Made by a program: the position numbers and the translations under genes. From Ignavibacteriaceae bacterium (GTDB lineage Bacteria > Bacteroidota > Ignavibacteria > Ignavibacteriales > Ignavibacteriaceae), in the NCBI GenBank assembly GCA_008933765.1, contig WBUK01000002.1, positions 330,176 to 394,175 of the forward strand: a stretch of DNA of 64,000 nt, given 5' to 3'. Positions 1-10,339 of this stretch are shown piece by piece (position 1 is the first letter of the stretch; each line of letters opens with the position of its first letter). Under the pieces are notes generated by a model, which did not search any database, was not told where the DNA came from, and worked only from the letters and a program-made list of their open reading frames with translations.

Positions 1-2036
1 TATTACAGGCTCTTGTAATTCTGCTGCCCTTGTTTGGGTTCGTTGTAGCGATACTCGCCCCCAACAAGATGAAAAAGATGTACCTTGTTGAAACAGGAAT
101 AATGTTTGTTTCTTTAGTACTGGCGGCGATATTATTTTTCACCAAAATCTTCAATTTTTCCGAAGAGATAATCAGAAGTCAGTTCACGCTCTTCTCTCTT
201 GGAATGGGTGAGAAGCCTTTCGAACTTTTGGTGGATCTTACAATGGATAACATGACGGTTTCTCTGCTGTTTATGGTAACCTTGATCAGTTTTCTCGTCC
301 ATTTCTTCTCATTGGAGTATATGGCAGAAGACCCGTTAAAGAACCGCTATTTTGGGTATCTCGGGCTTTTTACTTTTTCAATGCTTGGCTTGGTAAGTAC
401 CGGCAGCATCCTGTTTATCTATATTTTCTGGGAATTAGTTGGGCTTTCATCATACCTGCTGATTGGCTTCTGGGGTTACAAAGATGAAGCAGCAGACGCG
501 TGCAGCAAAGCCTTCATAACTAACAGAGTTGGCGATTTTGGCTTCTTCCTCGGAGTTTTAACACTTTTCATTACCTACAGAAGCTTTGACCTTTTCTATA
601 TCTTTGGCGAGATAGCAAAAGGTAGTTATCCGTACGGAAGCGAAGTGTGGCTGACCGTTGCCGGACTGCTGTTGTTCTGCGGCGCAATTGGAAAATCGGC
701 ACAATTTCCGCTACATGTCTGGCTGCCGGACGCAATGGCGGGTCCAACACCGGTAAGTGCACTCATACACGCCGCAACAATGGTTGCCGCCGGTGTTTAC
801 ATGATTGTTCGTTTATTCCCAATGTTTACCGAGACTGCTTTCATAGTTATTGGCGTTATTGGTGGGTTTTCTGCACTTATGGCTGCAACTGTTGCACTCA
901 CGCAACTCGATATTAAAAAGATACTCGCATATTCAACTGTCAGCCAGTTAGGGCTTATGGTGCTTGCGGTTGGTGTAGGTGCGTATCAGGCGGCAATTAT
1001 TCACCTGATGTTCCATGCTTTTTTCAAAGCCGGTTTATTCCTTGGTTCAGGGTCAATAATTCACGCTACGCATTCTCAGGATATCATGGATATGGGCGGG
1101 CTGAGGAAAAAGATGCCCGTTGCTTTCTACACGACCCTTATGTATGCTCTCTCTTTGATTGGCTTCCCCTTGACGATTGGGTTCCTTTCAAAAGAAATGA
1201 TTTTGACCTCCTCGTTAGTACTCGGAAATATGACGGGTAACTACATCTACTTTGTATTTGTAGTGCTTACCAGTGTCCTTACTTCATTCTACATTTTCAG
1301 GTACATCTTCCTGATTTTCTTTGGTGAACCAAGAAACAAACACGCCTACGAGCACGCTAACGATCTTAATATTTTTATAAAATTGCCGCTTATTGTTTTG
1401 GCGGCGCTCTGTTTCTTTTTCTTCTTTACATTAAATCCGATTACACTTCACGGGTCGTATGTTACCGAACTGCTGTTCAAATTCCCCGATATTCTTTTGC
1501 CTAAAGAAATTACCCACGGGTTCTTAACAGCATCGCCCGGAAACATCTACTCAACAGAATACATGCACTCGCTGCATGAGTCGGAGCTTTTGGCTACACT
1601 CACATCCGCCCTAATCATTTTGGCAGGTGTCGGGACGGCTTGGTACATGTATATGAAGAAAAAACTTGTTCCTAAAGTACCTGAAGGCGCTCTCGGTAAA
1701 CTTTATCTCTTCTCGCAAAACAAATGGTATTTGGATGAGCTTTACGGTGTCACCGTTATTAAAGGCACCCATCTCACCGCTGCTTTGATGAGCTGGATTG
1801 ATAAAAATATAGTTGACGGAGTAATTAATCTCGGTGCTTGGGTTACCGTTGCGCTTGGCAAGTTTAGCGCTGCTTTCGATCTATATGTGATTGATGGCTT
1901 AGTTAACTTAGTTGCCTGGATCAATGGTTTCTTCAGTATGTTCATCAGAAAATTCCAGACCGGTAAAGTTCAGTCGTATCTTACTTTGGCGATGGTTTTT
2001 ATCGTTCTTTTTGTAATGTATGTTTTTTCTAATTAA
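1..2036 (+). CDS. nuoL: NADH-quinone oxidoreductase subunit L (5' end cut by the window)
   Basis: Proton-pumping antiporter-like membrane subunit of respiratory complex I. The frame is open from base 3, and the residues before the first internal start-like codon (LQALVILLPLFGF) continue a NuoL-type N-terminal helix, so the real start lies upstream of the window. Family landmarks are the TM5 segment FWELVGLSSYLLIGFWG, with the conserved glutamate of the antiporter-like subunits, and HVWLPDAMAGPTPVSALIHAATMV in the proton-channel half. About 15 hydrophobic segments are followed by the long C-terminal lateral-helix region and a last membrane helix near the stop codon. nuoM follows after 20 bases and nuoN after it, the usual complex I order. 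Assignment is firm; only the start is missing. Confidence 0.97.
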   Translation, partial: LQALVILLPLFGFVVAILAPNKMKKMYLVETGIMFVSLVLAAILFFTKIFNFSEEIIRSQFTLFSLGMGEKPFELLVDLTMDNMTVSLLFMVTLISFLVHFFSLEYMAEDPLKNRYFGYLGLFTFSMLGLVSTGSILFIYIFWELVGLSSYLLIGFWGYKDEAADACSKAFITNRVGDFGFFLGVLTLFITYRSFDLFYIFGEIAKGSYPYGSEVWLTVAGLLLFCGAIGKSAQFPLHVWLPDAMAGPTPVSALIHAATMVAAGVYMIVRLFPMFTETAFIVIGVIGGFSALMAATVALTQLDIKKILAYSTVSQLGLMVLAVGVGAYQAAIIHLMFHAFFKAGLFLGSGSIIHATHSQDIMDMGGLRKKMPVAFYTTLMYALSLIGFPLTIGFLSKEMILTSSLVLGNMTGNYIYFVFVVLTSVLTSFYIFRYIFLIFFGEPRNKHAYEHANDLNIFIKLPLIVLAALCFFFFFTLNPITLHGSYVTELLFKFPDILLPKEITHGFLTASPGNIYSTEYMHSLHESELLATLTSALIILAGVGTAWYMYMKKKLVPKVPEGALGKLYLFSQNKWYLDELYGVTVIKGTHLTAALMSWIDKNIVDGVINLGAWVTVALGKFSAAFDLYVIDGLVNLVAWINGFFSMFIRKFQTGKVQSYLTLAMVFIVLFVMYVFSN

Positions 2037-2056
2037 AGAAAACGGAAGAATATAAA

Positions 2057-3640
2057 ATGTCACAATTCCCGTATCTTTCAGTTCTAACCTTCTTACCACT
2101 TATAGCGGCGCTTGGACTTATTTTTGTCCCCGCTGAAAAGAAGAATACTATCAGATACACCGCTTTGTTTGTGGTTATCGTTCAAATATTAGCCACCGCT
2201 TTGGTTTGGTTTGGTTTTAATTTCGACCTCACCGGCATCAATAAACTTGAGGGCTATCAATTTGTTGAGAAATTTACCTGGATTTACCTAACCGGGCTTC
2301 CGATATTTGATACTTTTAAGGTTGACTATTTTCTCGCCGTTGACGGTTTAAGCATGCCGATGGTTATTCTTAGCACCATTATCGCTTTTGTTGCTACCAT
2401 TTCATCATGGAATATCGAAGAAACCACAAACAAACCGGGTTCAAGCAAAGGTTATTTTATCCTTCTGCTTATTCTTAATACCGGAACAATGGGCGTTTTC
2501 GTTGCGCTCGATTTCTTCATGTTCTATATTTTCTGGGAATTGGTGCTCCTCCCAATGTACTTCCTGATTGGAATCTGGGGTGGGCCTCGCAAAGAATATG
2601 CTGCTATTAAGTTCTTTATCTATACTCTTGCAGGCTCGGTCTTAATCTTATTAGTGATTATCGGGCTTTACCTGAGCGTCTTAGAACCTTACGGTGGCAG
2701 TAAGATCCACACATTTAACATGCTCGCAATGATGGATAAAGCTAACTTCACATCCGATGGAATGATGTCGCTGTTAAACCCGGGTAATTTCCGTTTTCTT
2801 GCTTTTCTTGGGTTGTTTATCGGTTTTGCTATTAAAATCCCCCTCTTCCCTTTTCACACATGGTTGCCTGATGCGCATGTGGAAGCACCTACGCCAATAT
2901 CCGTTATCCTGGCAGGTGTTTTGCTGAAGATGGGCGGTTACGCAATCCTCAGAATAATCTACCCGATCTTCCCGGAACAGGTTCAGCAATGGGCTTGGTG
3001 GATTGCTTTCCTCGGAATGATTAATATCGTATATGGTGCTTTTTGTGCTTTGGGGCAGAAAGATTTCAAAAAGCTTATCGCATATTCATCAGTTTCGCAC
3101 ATGGGTTTTGTGGTGCTCGGTATTGCTACCTACAGCGAGCTGGGGATTGCCGGCGGAGTGCTTCAAATGTTCAACCACGGAACCGTTACAGCAATGCTCT
3201 TCCTTATCGTGGGTGTTATTTATGACAGAACCCACAAACGCGGGCTTGATGATTTCGGCGGGCTTGCTACCCAGGTTCCGATGTACACCGGTGTGGTAAC
3301 ACTGGCATTCTTTGCTGCTTTTGGGTTGCCCGGACTTAGCTCTTTCGTTTCCGAATTGATGATATTTATCGGTGCGTTCACTTCAGACGCAATCCGCGTG
3401 TTAACCGTTATCTCTGCAATTGGTATCGTTCTGGGTGCTGTTTACATGCTCAGAGCTTTGCAGAAAATTTTCCTCGGTAAGATGAAGGATGAATATAAAA
3501 CCCTTAAAGACCTTACCGTAAGGGAATATGTGATGTTTGTTCCATTGGGTATTATCGTAATCTTATTCGGTATATACCCAACACCAATGCTTGACATTAT
3601 GAATAAAACTATCAGCAACCTTCTTACTGCTATTCAGTAA
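2057..3640 (+). CDS. nuoM: NADH-quinone oxidoreductase subunit M
   Basis: Second antiporter-like proton-pumping subunit of complex I, 527 residues, a normal family length. It has about 14 hydrophobic segments. FWELVLLPMYFLIGIWGG carries the conserved TM5 glutamate, FPFHTWLPDAHVEAPTPISV is the signature of the central channel, and the segment LIAYSSVSHMGFV follows. The N-terminus begins directly with a hydrophobic helix, as expected. The start lies 20 bases after the nuoL stop and nuoN begins 17 bases after this stop, so the three are surely co-transcribed. An A/G-rich stretch (gaaaacggaagaat) precedes the start and may serve as ribosome binding site. Confidence 0.97.
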   Translation: MSQFPYLSVLTFLPLIAALGLIFVPAEKKNTIRYTALFVVIVQILATALVWFGFNFDLTGINKLEGYQFVEKFTWIYLTGLPIFDTFKVDYFLAVDGLSMPMVILSTIIAFVATISSWNIEETTNKPGSSKGYFILLLILNTGTMGVFVALDFFMFYIFWELVLLPMYFLIGIWGGPRKEYAAIKFFIYTLAGSVLILLVIIGLYLSVLEPYGGSKIHTFNMLAMMDKANFTSDGMMSLLNPGNFRFLAFLGLFIGFAIKIPLFPFHTWLPDAHVEAPTPISVILAGVLLKMGGYAILRIIYPIFPEQVQQWAWWIAFLGMINIVYGAFCALGQKDFKKLIAYSSVSHMGFVVLGIATYSELGIAGGVLQMFNHGTVTAMLFLIVGVIYDRTHKRGLDDFGGLATQVPMYTGVVTLAFFAAFGLPGLSSFVSELMIFIGAFTSDAIRVLTVISAIGIVLGAVYMLRALQKIFLGKMKDEYKTLKDLTVREYVMFVPLGIIVILFGIYPTPMLDIMNKTISNLLTAIQ

Positions 3641-3657
3641 TTAGGAGAAAAAATAAA

Positions 3658-5157
3658 ATGGATCTTACAAATCAATTAAGCTTTTTAGCAACTCTGATAC
3701 CAGAATATCTGATAATCCTCTTTCTGCTGATAATCGTATTCATGGATTTCAGCACGGAAAAAATTGCTGAAAAGATTCCGGCAGTTGCTATGTCCGGGCT
3801 GTTGCTGGCACTGCTTGCCAACCTGTTTATGACCGGAACACTTTATGAAACTGAAAAATTATTAGCCGGTGGTGAAATTTTCGTAAACGATGGCTTTGCT
3901 TTCCTGTTCAAATTTATGATTCTGGCTTCATCTCTGATTATGGTGTATTTCTTCGTGCAGGATGACGAGGTAAACGCATATAAAACACGAAAAGGCGAGT
4001 TCTACATCTTGTTTTATTCGATGGTTCTCGGTATGATGTTGCTTGCTTCGGCGAATGACCTGATTGCAGCCTACATCGCTCTCGAAGTGCTTTCACTTCC
4101 CTCCTATATTGCTGCCGGCTTCCTTAAAGTTGATAAACGCAGCAGTGAAGCATCGTTAAAATACCTGTTGTTCGGCGCTGTTGCCTCAGGAGTTATGCTC
4201 TTCGGAATTTCGCTGCTATACTTCAGCATGTCATCCACTTCCTTTCAAATTTTGGTTTCGAATATGAGCCATGGAATTGGCTTCGACCCCGTGATGATTC
4301 TGGCGCTTATATTCATTATCGGCGGGTTTGGATACAAAATTTCGATGGTACCGTTTCACTTTTGGACCCCCGATGTGTTTGAAGGCGCTCCGGTTTCAAT
4401 AACTACTTTCCTTTCGGTTTCGTCAAAAATTGCAGGCGTTGCAGTGTTTGTTCGCTTCATTGTATATAGCTTCGCAGGTTCCAATTTAATGAACCAGGAG
4501 ATAGCCGGGCTGGGTTTCAACCTTAACTCTTTCTTAGTGCTCCTTTCAATCCTGACGATGACTGTGGGTAACCTAACCGCCATTTTCCAGAACAACATTA
4601 AAAGAATGCTGGCTTACTCCAGTATCGGGCATATCGGTTTTATTGTTGCAGCACTTGCCGCTAACTCCGAACAGGGGCTTATTGCTATTAGTTCTTATCT
4701 GTTGATTTACACTCTGATGAACTTCGGCGCATTCCTCGTAGTACTGCTCATAAAATTCCGAATCGGATCTGAAGATATTCGTGACTATAAAGGGCTTGGT
4801 TACAAGATGCCATTCCTTTCAGTTATGATGGTTATTTTTCTCGTTTCCCTTGCGGGGTTGCCGCCAACCGCCGGTTTTTGGGCTAAGTTCTATGTTTTCA
4901 CTGCACTTATGGAAGCTAAGCTGTATTTGTTGGCGCTGTTTGCTATCTTTAACACTGTTATTGGTGTTTTCTATTATTTCAGAGTGATGAAAGTAATGTA
5001 CTTTGAGAAAAGCGAAACCGCTGAACCTTTGCCGATTCTTACCGGTGGAAATAAAACTGTGCTGCTGGTTCTCGGGTTGCCGTTGTTGATTTTGGGTATT
5101 TATTTCACCCCTGTTGTAGAATTGGCGCGTGAAACTTTGAAAATCGCAGGGTTTTAA
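3658..5157 (+). CDS. nuoN: NADH-quinone oxidoreductase subunit N
   Basis: Third antiporter-like subunit of complex I, 499 residues and last gene of the operon. Landmarks are EVLSLPSYIAAGFLK (TM5 glutamate), VPFHFWTPDVFEGAPVS (central channel), MLAYSSIGHIGFI and the LAGLPPTAGFWAKFYVF segment typical of NuoN. An AGGAG motif (taggagaaaaaataaa) stands 12 bases before the ATG. No hairpin terminator is visible right after the gene. Instead the last bases of the gene, including the stop codon, are copied 66 bases downstream (see the repeat at 5149-5236). Confidence 0.97.
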   Translation: MDLTNQLSFLATLIPEYLIILFLLIIVFMDFSTEKIAEKIPAVAMSGLLLALLANLFMTGTLYETEKLLAGGEIFVNDGFAFLFKFMILASSLIMVYFFVQDDEVNAYKTRKGEFYILFYSMVLGMMLLASANDLIAAYIALEVLSLPSYIAAGFLKVDKRSSEASLKYLLFGAVASGVMLFGISLLYFSMSSTSFQILVSNMSHGIGFDPVMILALIFIIGGFGYKISMVPFHFWTPDVFEGAPVSITTFLSVSSKIAGVAVFVRFIVYSFAGSNLMNQEIAGLGFNLNSFLVLLSILTMTVGNLTAIFQNNIKRMLAYSSIGHIGFIVAALAANSEQGLIAISSYLLIYTLMNFGAFLVVLLIKFRIGSEDIRDYKGLGYKMPFLSVMMVIFLVSLAGLPPTAGFWAKFYVFTALMEAKLYLLALFAIFNTVIGVFYYFRVMKVMYFEKSETAEPLPILTGGNKTVLLVLGLPLLILGIYFTPVVELARETLKIAGF

Positions 5158-5236
5158 CTCTTTCTTCTTTAACACGAGAGACAGTTTGGGCGCTACCGGT
5201 TGGTGAGGGTGCCGGGGTTTTAACTCTTTCTTCTTT
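5149..5236. repeat. 22-bp direct repeat overlapping the nuoN stop codon
   Basis: The sequence gggttttaactctttcttct plus tt occurs at 5149-5170, where it includes the nuoN stop codon, and again without mismatch at 5215-5236. The period is 66 bases. The rest of the gap to 5376 shows no gene, tRNA or strong terminator; a weak 5-bp stem (ttctt-tcgc-aagaa) follows the second copy. Confidence 0.85.
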
Positions 5237-5376
5237 CGCAAGAAAGCGTGATACCCTAAAGATTTACAGGAACTTTAAACATCCCTTCTGTTGTTGTTTT
5301 AGTGAAGCCTTGCGATGAACAATCAACGGAAGGGAGCAGTTCTTTCGATTTTGGTTAACTATTTTAACTCAATGAG

Positions 5377-5691
5377 ATGATCATGGACAATGCTTACGAT
5401 CTGCTTGTTAGTGAGAGTGAAAAATTCCTCCACTTTTTCAAGCATCGTTTTCCGGTTTTTCATAAATCAAATGTTTTTTACAGGGACCTCGAATATTCAG
5501 TCAGGTATTACCTGGAATCGAGAAATGTTAAACTCCACTTCAATAAACTTCCTGAAGTTACGGCGAAATTTATTAAGTATCTGGAGTCTCAAGATATTCT
5601 TCGATACATTTCACCAAGGACTTGGGCAGTCAACTACCCCGAGTTCGTTGTGATTCTTCCTCAACCTGCGGAGGCCACAACAACCAACTGA
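5377..5691 (+). CDS. Small conserved-looking hypothetical protein
   Basis: 104 residues with no signal peptide or membrane segment. It is rich in aromatic and basic residues (FLHFFKHRFPVF, EYSVRYYLESR) and ends in a short Pro/Ala/Thr tail. I do not recognise a family. A second in-frame ATG two codons later (5383) would give MDNAYDLL and is equally possible; neither has a good ribosome binding site. Codon use looks like that of the neighbours, and no competing frame is open over the same stretch except one shadow. It stands alone between the complex I operon and the superoxide dismutase gene, with a possible terminator behind it. Real gene likely, function unknown. Confidence 0.65.
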   Translation: MIMDNAYDLLVSESEKFLHFFKHRFPVFHKSNVFYRDLEYSVRYYLESRNVKLHFNKLPEVTAKFIKYLESQDILRYISPRTWAVNYPEFVVILPQPAEATTTN

Positions 5692-5739
5692 TTGCTATTT
5701 GATTGATTAATTAGGCAAAGGCTTCACTTTTTAACAACC

Positions 5740-5773
5740 CCGAATCCAACTTACTGTTGGCTCCGGATTTTCT
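5740..5773 (+). terminator. Probable intrinsic terminator after the small hypothetical gene
   Basis: ccgaatccaac - ttact - gttggctccgg forms an 11-position stem with two mismatches and a 5-base loop, followed by attttct. It ends about 12 bases before the upstream start of the superoxide dismutase gene, so it could also act as a leader structure of that gene. Confidence 0.45.
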
Positions 5774-5784
5774 ATTGGTGCAAA

Positions 5785-6510
5785 ATGAAAAGACGAAGTT
5801 TTTTAACCACCATCGGTGTGTTAACCGCTGCCGCAACAGTTAAACCGTTAAACGGCACTATCGAAAAATTCAATCAACTAAATACAAACAGGAGTAAACC
5901 TACAATGTCAAAATTTGAATTGCCAAAACTGCCTTACAGTTATGACGCCCTCGAACCATCGATCGATAAAATGACGATGGAAATTCACCATACTAAACAC
6001 CATCAGGCTTATGTTAATAACTTGAATAATGCTATTGCAGGAACTGAGATGGAGGGCAAATCTCTGGAAGAGATAATGGCTAATGTTTCAAAATACCCTG
6101 CTGCAGTTAGAAATAACGGCGGTGGTCACTTTAACCATTCACTCTTCTGGACTGTTATGAAGCACGGCGGCAGCTCCCCTTCAGGTGCAGTTTTGGATGC
6201 TATAAACTCTGCCTTTAATTCGTTTGACGAGTTCAAAGAGAAATTTAATTCCGCTGCTATGACCAGATTCGGCTCAGGTTGGGCTTGGTTGGTTGTTTCG
6301 GGCGGTAAGCTTGTTGTTACCTCAACCCCAAACCAGGATAACCCCGTTATGGATATTGCTGATGTTAAAGGCACTCCGATCCTTGGAGTTGATGTTTGGG
6401 AACACGCCTACTATCTCAAATATCAAAACCGCCGGAACGAGTACCTCGGCAGTTGGTGGGATGTTGTTAACTGGGATGAAGTGGCAAGACGATTTGCCGA
6501 AGCAAAATAA
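5785..6510 (+). CDS. sodA: Fe/Mn superoxide dismutase with Tat-type signal and a second internal start
   Basis: Converts superoxide to hydrogen peroxide and oxygen. All four metal ligands are visible: His in [13 protein letters not shown], His in [11 protein letters not shown], and Asp and His in [19 protein letters not shown] is more Mn-type than Fe-type, but the metal cannot be fixed by eye. The long form (241 residues) starts with [17 protein letters not shown], a twin-arginine pattern (RRSFL) plus a hydrophobic stretch, which suggests export. The enzyme proper begins at Met41 (base 5905), which has its own Shine-Dalgarno (caggag at 5889-5894), while the upstream ATG has none. Both a periplasmic and a cytosolic product may therefore be made. 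A clean terminator follows the stop. Confidence 0.95.
   Translation: MKRRSFLTTIGVLTAAATVKPLNGTIEKFNQLNTNRSKPTMSKFELPKLPYSYDALEPSIDKMTMEIHHTKHHQAYVNNLNNAIAGTEMEGKSLEEIMANVSKYPAAVRNNGGGHFNHSLFWTVMKHGGSSPSGAVLDAINSAFNSFDEFKEKFNSAAMTRFGSGWAWLVVSGGKLVVTSTPNQDNPVMDIADVKGTPILGVDVWEHAYYLKYQNRRNEYLGSWWDVVNWDEVARRFAEAK
5889..5907 (+). promoter_or_regulatory. Internal ribosome binding site and start for a cytosolic form of the dismutase
   Basis: caggag at 5889-5894, then 10 bases, then ATG at 5905. This ATG opens [16 protein letters not shown], the usual N-terminus of cytosolic Fe/Mn dismutases. The upstream ATG at 5785 lacks such a motif. Confidence 0.6.
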
Positions 6511-6522
6511 TTTTATTTTCTG

Positions 6523-6555
6523 ATCCCGATCGATTAAACGGTCGGGATTCTTTTT
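6523..6555 (+). terminator. Intrinsic terminator of the dismutase gene
   Basis: atcccgatcg - attaaa - cggtcgggat is a 10-bp stem (one G-T pair) with a 6-base loop, directly followed by tcttttt. It begins 12 bases after the stop codon. The next gene starts only 14 bases past its T-run. Confidence 0.9.
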
Positions 6556-6568
6556 AACTCTTATTTTT

Positions 6569-7183
6569 ATGATACCAATATTTCCTCTTTCTCTTGTAGT
6601 TTACCCCGGTGCAAGGTATCCACTTCATATTTTTGAAGAACGATACAAGAACATGGTGAAGTACTCCATGAAACTGGGAGAGCCTTTCGGGATTATTATT
6701 TTTGATAAAGATAACCTCGGTAGGATAGGTACCAAAGTTACGGTGGAATCAGTAACGAAAAATTACCCCGACGGCAGTTTCGATATTATCGTTAAGGGCG
6801 AAGATAGATTTGTCCTTAAAACTCTTAAAGAAAATGAAATCGGTTATTATGAAGCTGAGGTTGATCACTATGATGACTTGATTAAGGGGACTTATTCTGA
6901 ACTGGAAGAAGAAACCCTTAACCTGTTTAACGAAGTGGTTGAAAAAGCCGGCGTTAAATTAGATGAAAATTATTTCACTAATCTGGAAACTTCGGAAATT
7001 AAATCTTTCAAGTTGGCTGAAAAAGTTGGGCTGACTTTGGAGCAACAACAAACACTGATAACTTTAAGAAATGAAGGTGAAAGGCTTTTCATGTTGCAGG
7101 AACACCTTAAAAATCTTTCAGTTGAGTTGGATAACCGCGCCGACGCAAAAATTTTAATTGAACGAAATGGTTATATTAATTGA
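6569..7183 (+). CDS. LON substrate-binding-domain protein (no protease domain)
   Basis: 204 residues matching the N-terminal (LON/PUA-like) domain of Lon protease: IPIFPLSLVVYPGARYPLHIFEERY at the start is the family hallmark, followed by FGIIIF and GRIGTKVTVESV. There is no AAA+ or Ser-Lys protease part, so it is a stand-alone domain protein like those in many bacteria, whose role is unknown (perhaps substrate binding or an adaptor). The C-terminal half is helical. The gene starts 14 bases after the dismutase terminator and has no Shine-Dalgarno, so it may be leaderless or its promoter may overlap the terminator. It converges on atpC. Confidence 0.88.
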   Translation: MIPIFPLSLVVYPGARYPLHIFEERYKNMVKYSMKLGEPFGIIIFDKDNLGRIGTKVTVESVTKNYPDGSFDIIVKGEDRFVLKTLKENEIGYYEAEVDHYDDLIKGTYSELEEETLNLFNEVVEKAGVKLDENYFTNLETSEIKSFKLAEKVGLTLEQQQTLITLRNEGERLFMLQEHLKNLSVELDNRADAKILIERNGYIN

Positions 7184-7193
7184 TTTAATTTGT

Positions 7194-7277
7194 TTTAATC
7201 ACTATTGTGGTTAAACAAAATACTTGACTACCATCCGGTAATATTTCAAATTTAATCACTATTGTGGTTAAACAAAA
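7194..7277. repeat. 27-bp direct repeat, each copy itself a hairpin
   Basis: tttaatcactattgtggtta plus aacaaaa occurs at 7194-7220 and 7251-7277 without mismatch (period 57). Each copy can fold as ttaatcac - tatt - gtggttaa (8 bp, one G-T). The first copy begins 11 bases after the stop codon of the LON-domain gene. Confidence 0.85.
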
Positions 7278-7311
7278 AATCCCGATCTGTAAAGACCGGG
7301 ATTTTTTTTAT
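7278..7311. terminator. Bidirectional terminator between the LON-domain gene and atpC
   Basis: aatcccgatct - gtaa - agaccgggatt forms a 7-bp outer and a 3-bp inner stem around one mismatch, with an A-run before and a T-run after. It can stop both converging transcripts. Confidence 0.85.
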
Positions 7312-7324
7312 AAGGGGAAAAATT

Positions 7325-7731
7325 TCAGGAGGCTGATTTCAGTTTAATCCTGTTTATAGCTCTTTGAAGCGCAACTTCTGCTCTGGGGAAGTCCGTATTA
7401 GGGTCGTTCTTATTGCTCAGTCTTTTTTTTGCCCGATCAAGTGCTTTTTCGGCACGAGCAAGGTCGATATCACGAATATCTTCTATCGATCTGACCAGCA
7501 CCAACACTTTATTTTTCATCACTTCGGCAACACCATTAGATATAGAGTAAACTATTTCACCCTGATCTTTTGTGCGAATTTTCATTCTGCCGATTTCAAG
7601 CGTGCTTATCATCGGTGCGTGATCGTAAAGTATTTGAAACTCACCCATCGTACCGGACAATGTAACCGAGAGTACCTGCCCCTCAAAAATCTTACTTGAA
7701 GGTGTTAGAACTTCTAAGTAAAACTCTTTCA

Positions 7732-7732
<1 letters not shown>
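7325..7732 (-). CDS. atpC: F-type ATP synthase epsilon subunit
   Basis: 135 residues. The N-terminal beta-sandwich begins FYLEVLTPSSKIFEG, with MGEFQILYDHAPMISTLEIG typical of epsilon, followed by a two-helix C-terminal domain rich in Arg/Lys/Ala (RAEKALDRAKKRL). It links the gamma stalk of F1 and can inhibit ATP hydrolysis. Its ATG overlaps the atpD stop by one base (TAATG), which points to translational coupling. A terminator follows 14 bases after the stop. Length is normal for the family. Confidence 0.95.
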
Positions 7733-9144
<1,412 letters not shown>

Positions 9145-9267
9145 TTAAAAAATCAAACTACAAAAGTACGAATATTTTTGCACTATTTCAATCAGATTTG
9201 TCGTTGAAATTTTCAATCGTTGATATAATTTCCGGCACTCGATAATCTAAAGCGCCGGCGGTTAATC

Positions 9268-10338
9268 TTAAGTATCCGTCGATAATCTGAATCTGACAAT
9301 TTTGCCGTTGGCTTTATCCACTACATACAAAACTTTATCGTAGTGCGCCAACCCGGCCGGTTTAATAAAATTATCTGCGCCGCCGATTTTCTGCAGTATC
9401 CCGCCAAATTGATTGTAGCGGTAAACAGTATCTTTTGCAATATCGGCAACATAAATATTACCCGATTTATCAATCGTAACATCTGAAGGTTCTTTAAACC
9501 CATTAATTGCCATTAAATCGGAGCCACCTTCGGGCGAAAGTTTCAGTTCATATTGTTCACCGAGAGATGAAACAACCCATGTTAACCATTGAACCCTGAA
9601 ACTGTTATCACCCCTGAGGGTCATTATAAAATCAACATTTCTTTTGTCGAATGCGGTCAAAGATGATAAACCATTTGCTGACATAATGCCGGTTCCCGTT
9701 GGGTTAATCGCCGGCAACCTGCCTATAAGTGTATCCTGCCCGGATGCGGTTTTTTCAAACTGAAGAATTGAATTATCGGGGTCAACCACACTCGTATTAT
9801 TTGGGCCCGTTCTCGCTACTAAAAAAGAATTATCATAGAAAACGCAAACACCCGTGTAATTTACTCGCAGATCCGAAGATGAAACACCACGACCCGGTCT
9901 CGGCAGAACCCTCGCCATCGGTGCGTTTGCAACATTATGCCCACCGGCAAGCATGTTAATTTTATAAACTGCATCAACGCTGCTTGTTACATTGTTTATT
10001 GTGGTATCAAATTTGGCAACAACCAACAAGTTTAGTTGATAGTCTTGCTCTATCTTTGTGGGTTTGGAAATGGTGCGTGTGCTAAGGATATCACCATTCT
10101 GGTTTAACATTACAATCCGGTTGTTGTCGGTATCTGCTAAATAAAGAAAATAGTCTTTACCAATAATAATATCAGTCGGGTTGTTGAAGCCACCCCACTC
10201 CGGGGTTAATTTAACATAAACAGTATCACCGGCGATGTTACCGGAGGACTTTTCAGAGTCAAATACACTCAAATCAAATTTTTCGCCGCAACCGCTGAAT
10301 AATAAAAGAGCAGGTAGAAGTAATAATAATTTCTTCAT
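9268..10338 (-). CDS. NHL-repeat lipoprotein, last gene of the surface-protein operon
   Basis: 356 residues from the ATG at 10338. A TTG at 10350 is in frame but sits inside the preceding gene and adds nothing useful. MKKLLLLLPALLLFSGCG is a clear lipoprotein signal (Cys17). The rest is a beta-propeller of NHL type: WGGFNNPTDIIIG...YLADTDNNRIVMLN, GFKEPSDVTIDKSGNIYVAD and IKPAGLAHYDKVLYVVDKANG are recognisable blades. NHL propellers usually bind partners or ligands. The ATG is one base after the stop of the PorV-like gene, so the two are coupled. The specific role is unknown; attachment to a membrane lipid is likely. Confidence 0.85.
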   Translation of the reverse strand: MKKLLLLLPALLLFSGCGEKFDLSVFDSEKSSGNIAGDTVYVKLTPEWGGFNNPTDIIIGKDYFLYLADTDNNRIVMLNQNGDILSTRTISKPTKIEQDYQLNLLVVAKFDTTINNVTSSVDAVYKINMLAGGHNVANAPMARVLPRPGRGVSSSDLRVNYTGVCVFYDNSFLVARTGPNNTSVVDPDNSILQFEKTASGQDTLIGRLPAINPTGTGIMSANGLSSLTAFDKRNVDFIMTLRGDNSFRVQWLTWVVSSLGEQYELKLSPEGGSDLMAINGFKEPSDVTIDKSGNIYVADIAKDTVYRYNQFGGILQKIGGADNFIKPAGLAHYDKVLYVVDKANGKIVRFRLSTDT

Positions 10339-10339
10339 T

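Noticed and set aside
4819..5241. 140-codon open frame on the minus strand over the end of nuoN
   Set aside because: It is antisense to a clear NuoN sequence and low-complexity (KKKELKPRHP repeated because of the 22-bp direct repeat).
5149..7277. CRISPR-like repeats
   Set aside because: Only two copies each, different units at each locus, no regular spacers of similar length in series and no cas genes in the window.
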